5,360 nt of DNA from Deltaproteobacteria bacterium (lineage in GTDB: Bacteria > Myxococcota_A > UBA9160 > SMWR01). Positions 4,260 through 5,360 of this stretch are shown here, in pieces (position 1 is the first letter of the stretch; each line of letters begins with the position of its first letter). The stretch lies in assembly GCA_019313605.1 (NCBI GenBank), contig JAFDAW010000204.1, positions 1 through 5,360 on the forward strand. Reading direction: 5' to 3'. The notes under the pieces were generated by a model. It had not been told where the DNA came from and did not search any database. It worked only from the letters and a program-made list of their open reading frames with translations. The position numbers and the translations under genes were made by a program.

Positions 4260-5360
4260 TCAGGGCTGTTCTGGAAGAGGGGAGAGTGCGCTTTCGGTGG
4301 TCGAATTGGCGTTCGTGAAGACCGCCGTCTCGTCGCTGAATGCGCGCGTCAGCCGGCTGGCCGACGCTTCGATGGCGGCTGTTGGAGCCGTCGCATTGGG
4401 AAGGCGCTCGAGTGTGCGGTCGAGCGTGTCCGTGGCGGCGAGCCAGGCCATGCCCGCAATCGTGAGAGCCGCAGCCGCCGCCCAGCCCAGCGCGGCGTCG
4501 TAGCGGCGCCGCGTAGCCGGCGTCACTGGCTTCGCGGCGCCCGTCTCCCGGCCGCGCACTTCGATGAGCTCGCGATCGCTCAGCCATTGCGCGAGTTCAC
4601 TCTGTACTTCGAGAGACGTGGGTGAACCGAGGTGCCGTTCGAGTGCCGCCCTCACCATCGCCGCCGATTCCCAGCGCTGCTTTGCCTTCGCGCGCAAGCA
4701 ACGGGTCGCGATCCGCGACAGCGCGCGCGGAACGCGCGGATTGAGCGACCGCGGGGGTGGGAACCGCTGGGCTTCGATGCGCCGAATCAGGCCGTCTTCC
4801 GACTCGTCATCTTCCTCGAAGGGAGGCATTCCCGTGCACATTTCGTAAAGCACGACACCGAGGGCGAAGAGATCGCTGCGCTCGTCGACGCGCTCGCCGT
4901 AGAGCTGCTCGGGTGACATGTAATGCGGTGTTCCGATCGAATGGCCTGTCTGCGTGAGCGCGCGTGCGCTGCCGTCGAGTGCGATCCCGAAGTCTGCGAT
5001 CTTGACCGTGCCCTCGCGGCCGAGCAGTACGTTCGCAGGCTTGAGATCGCGGTGTACGATTTCGCCCGCGTGAATGGCTTCGAGTCCGCGCGTGAGTTCG
5101 AGCGCGATGAGTCCCGCGATGCGCGGTTCGATCCGAGCCTGGCCCAGTACTGCAGCGAGGTCGGTTCCGTCGACGTACTCCTGGCAGATGTAACTGCGTC
5201 CACGCCACCCGAAGCAGTCGTGCACGGCGACGATGTTCTGGTGCTGGACGCTGCCGGCGGCTTGCGCCTCGCGTTCGAATCGCGCGACGAGTTGGGGATC
5301 GTCGGCGCACTCGCGCCGCAGCGATTTGAGCACGACGGCTCGATCGAGCGCGGGCTGGCG
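4260..5360 (-). CDS. Membrane-anchored Hanks-type Ser/Thr protein kinase, N-terminus outside the window
   Basis: The frame is open to the right edge, giving 366 residues of a PknB-like kinase. GTG at 5331-5333 is not the start: the nine codons before it read RQPALDRAV and continue the N-lobe. Numbering from the edge, K12 (VVLK) is the ATP-anchoring lysine and E31 (REA) its likely alpha-C partner. The catalytic loop HRDLKPAN is 103-110, DFG is 123-125, the activation segment runs through TQTGHSIGTPHYMSPEQ with SPE at 149-151, D163 is the subdomain IX aspartate, and R229 fits subdomain XI. All catalytic residues are present, so activity is expected. After a juxtamembrane stretch, one hydrophobic segment (about 288-310) anchors it in the inner membrane, leaving about 56 Ala/Ser/Thr-rich residues outside. 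No PASTA or other sensor domain follows. The glycine-rich loop lies beyond the window. It converges on the barrel remnant with 18 bp between stops and no clear terminator. Its substrates are unknown. Confidence 0.95.
   Translation of the reverse strand, partial: RQPALDRAVVLKSLRRECADDPQLVARFEREAQAAGSVQHQNIVAVHDCFGWRGRSYICQEYVDGTDLAAVLGQARIEPRIAGLIALELTRGLEAIHAGEIVHRDLKPANVLLGREGTVKIADFGIALDGSARALTQTGHSIGTPHYMSPEQLYGERVDERSDLFALGVVLYEMCTGMPPFEEDDESEDGLIRRIEAQRFPPPRSLNPRVPRALSRIATRCLRAKAKQRWESAAMVRAALERHLGSPTSLEVQSELAQWLSDRELIEVRGRETGAAKPVTPATRRRYDAALGWAAAAALTIAGMAWLAATDTLDRTLERLPNATAPTAAIEASASRLTRAFSDETAVFTNANSTTESALSPLPEQP

Noticed and set aside
5331..5333. GTG as the kinase start codon
   Set aside because: The upstream in-frame codons continue conserved N-lobe sequence, and the GTG lies two residues before the ATP-binding lysine, so starting there would remove essential structure.

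Overview
The window reads as a chromosomal segment of a GC-rich Gram-negative bacterium. A Hanks-type Ser/Thr kinase, a secreted tetraheme cytochrome c and an outer-membrane barrel remnant side by side suggest a deltaproteobacterial-grade lineage (Myxococcota, Desulfobacterota, Binatota or similar). This is a weak inference, because no phylogenetic marker is present.

Left part (1-1206), minus strand: a secreted tetraheme cytochrome c (525-1133), then the start of a small secreted protein of unknown function (1-238, running off the left edge). This part is visibly lower in GC than the rest. A perfect 27-bp AT-rich palindrome (1177-1203) sits just upstream of the cytochrome gene and is a likely operator.

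Middle part (1207-3789), plus strand: a small cupin (1394-1825) that keeps both cupin motifs but has tyrosine where two metal-binding histidines are expected. It is followed by four tandem copies of a 68-bp unit (1820-2103), then a complete YtcJ-like amidohydrolase (2134-3789). Each repeat unit carries GGAG or GTAG directly 5' of a 10-bp hairpin, the hallmark of REP elements mobilised by RAYT (Y1) transposases. The first unit overlaps the cupin stop codon.

Right part (3790-5360): a broken outer-membrane beta-barrel gene (3820-4241, plus strand) that lacks its 5' end and has one frameshift, convergent with a membrane-anchored Ser/Thr protein kinase (4260-5360, minus strand) whose N-terminus lies beyond the right edge.

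The genes do not form one evident pathway. Cytochrome and secreted protein may be co-functional in the cell envelope. Cupin and amidohydrolase share orientation and could share a transcript running through the repeat array. The most interesting element is the REP-like array; the modified cupin site, the palindrome and the broken barrel gene come next.
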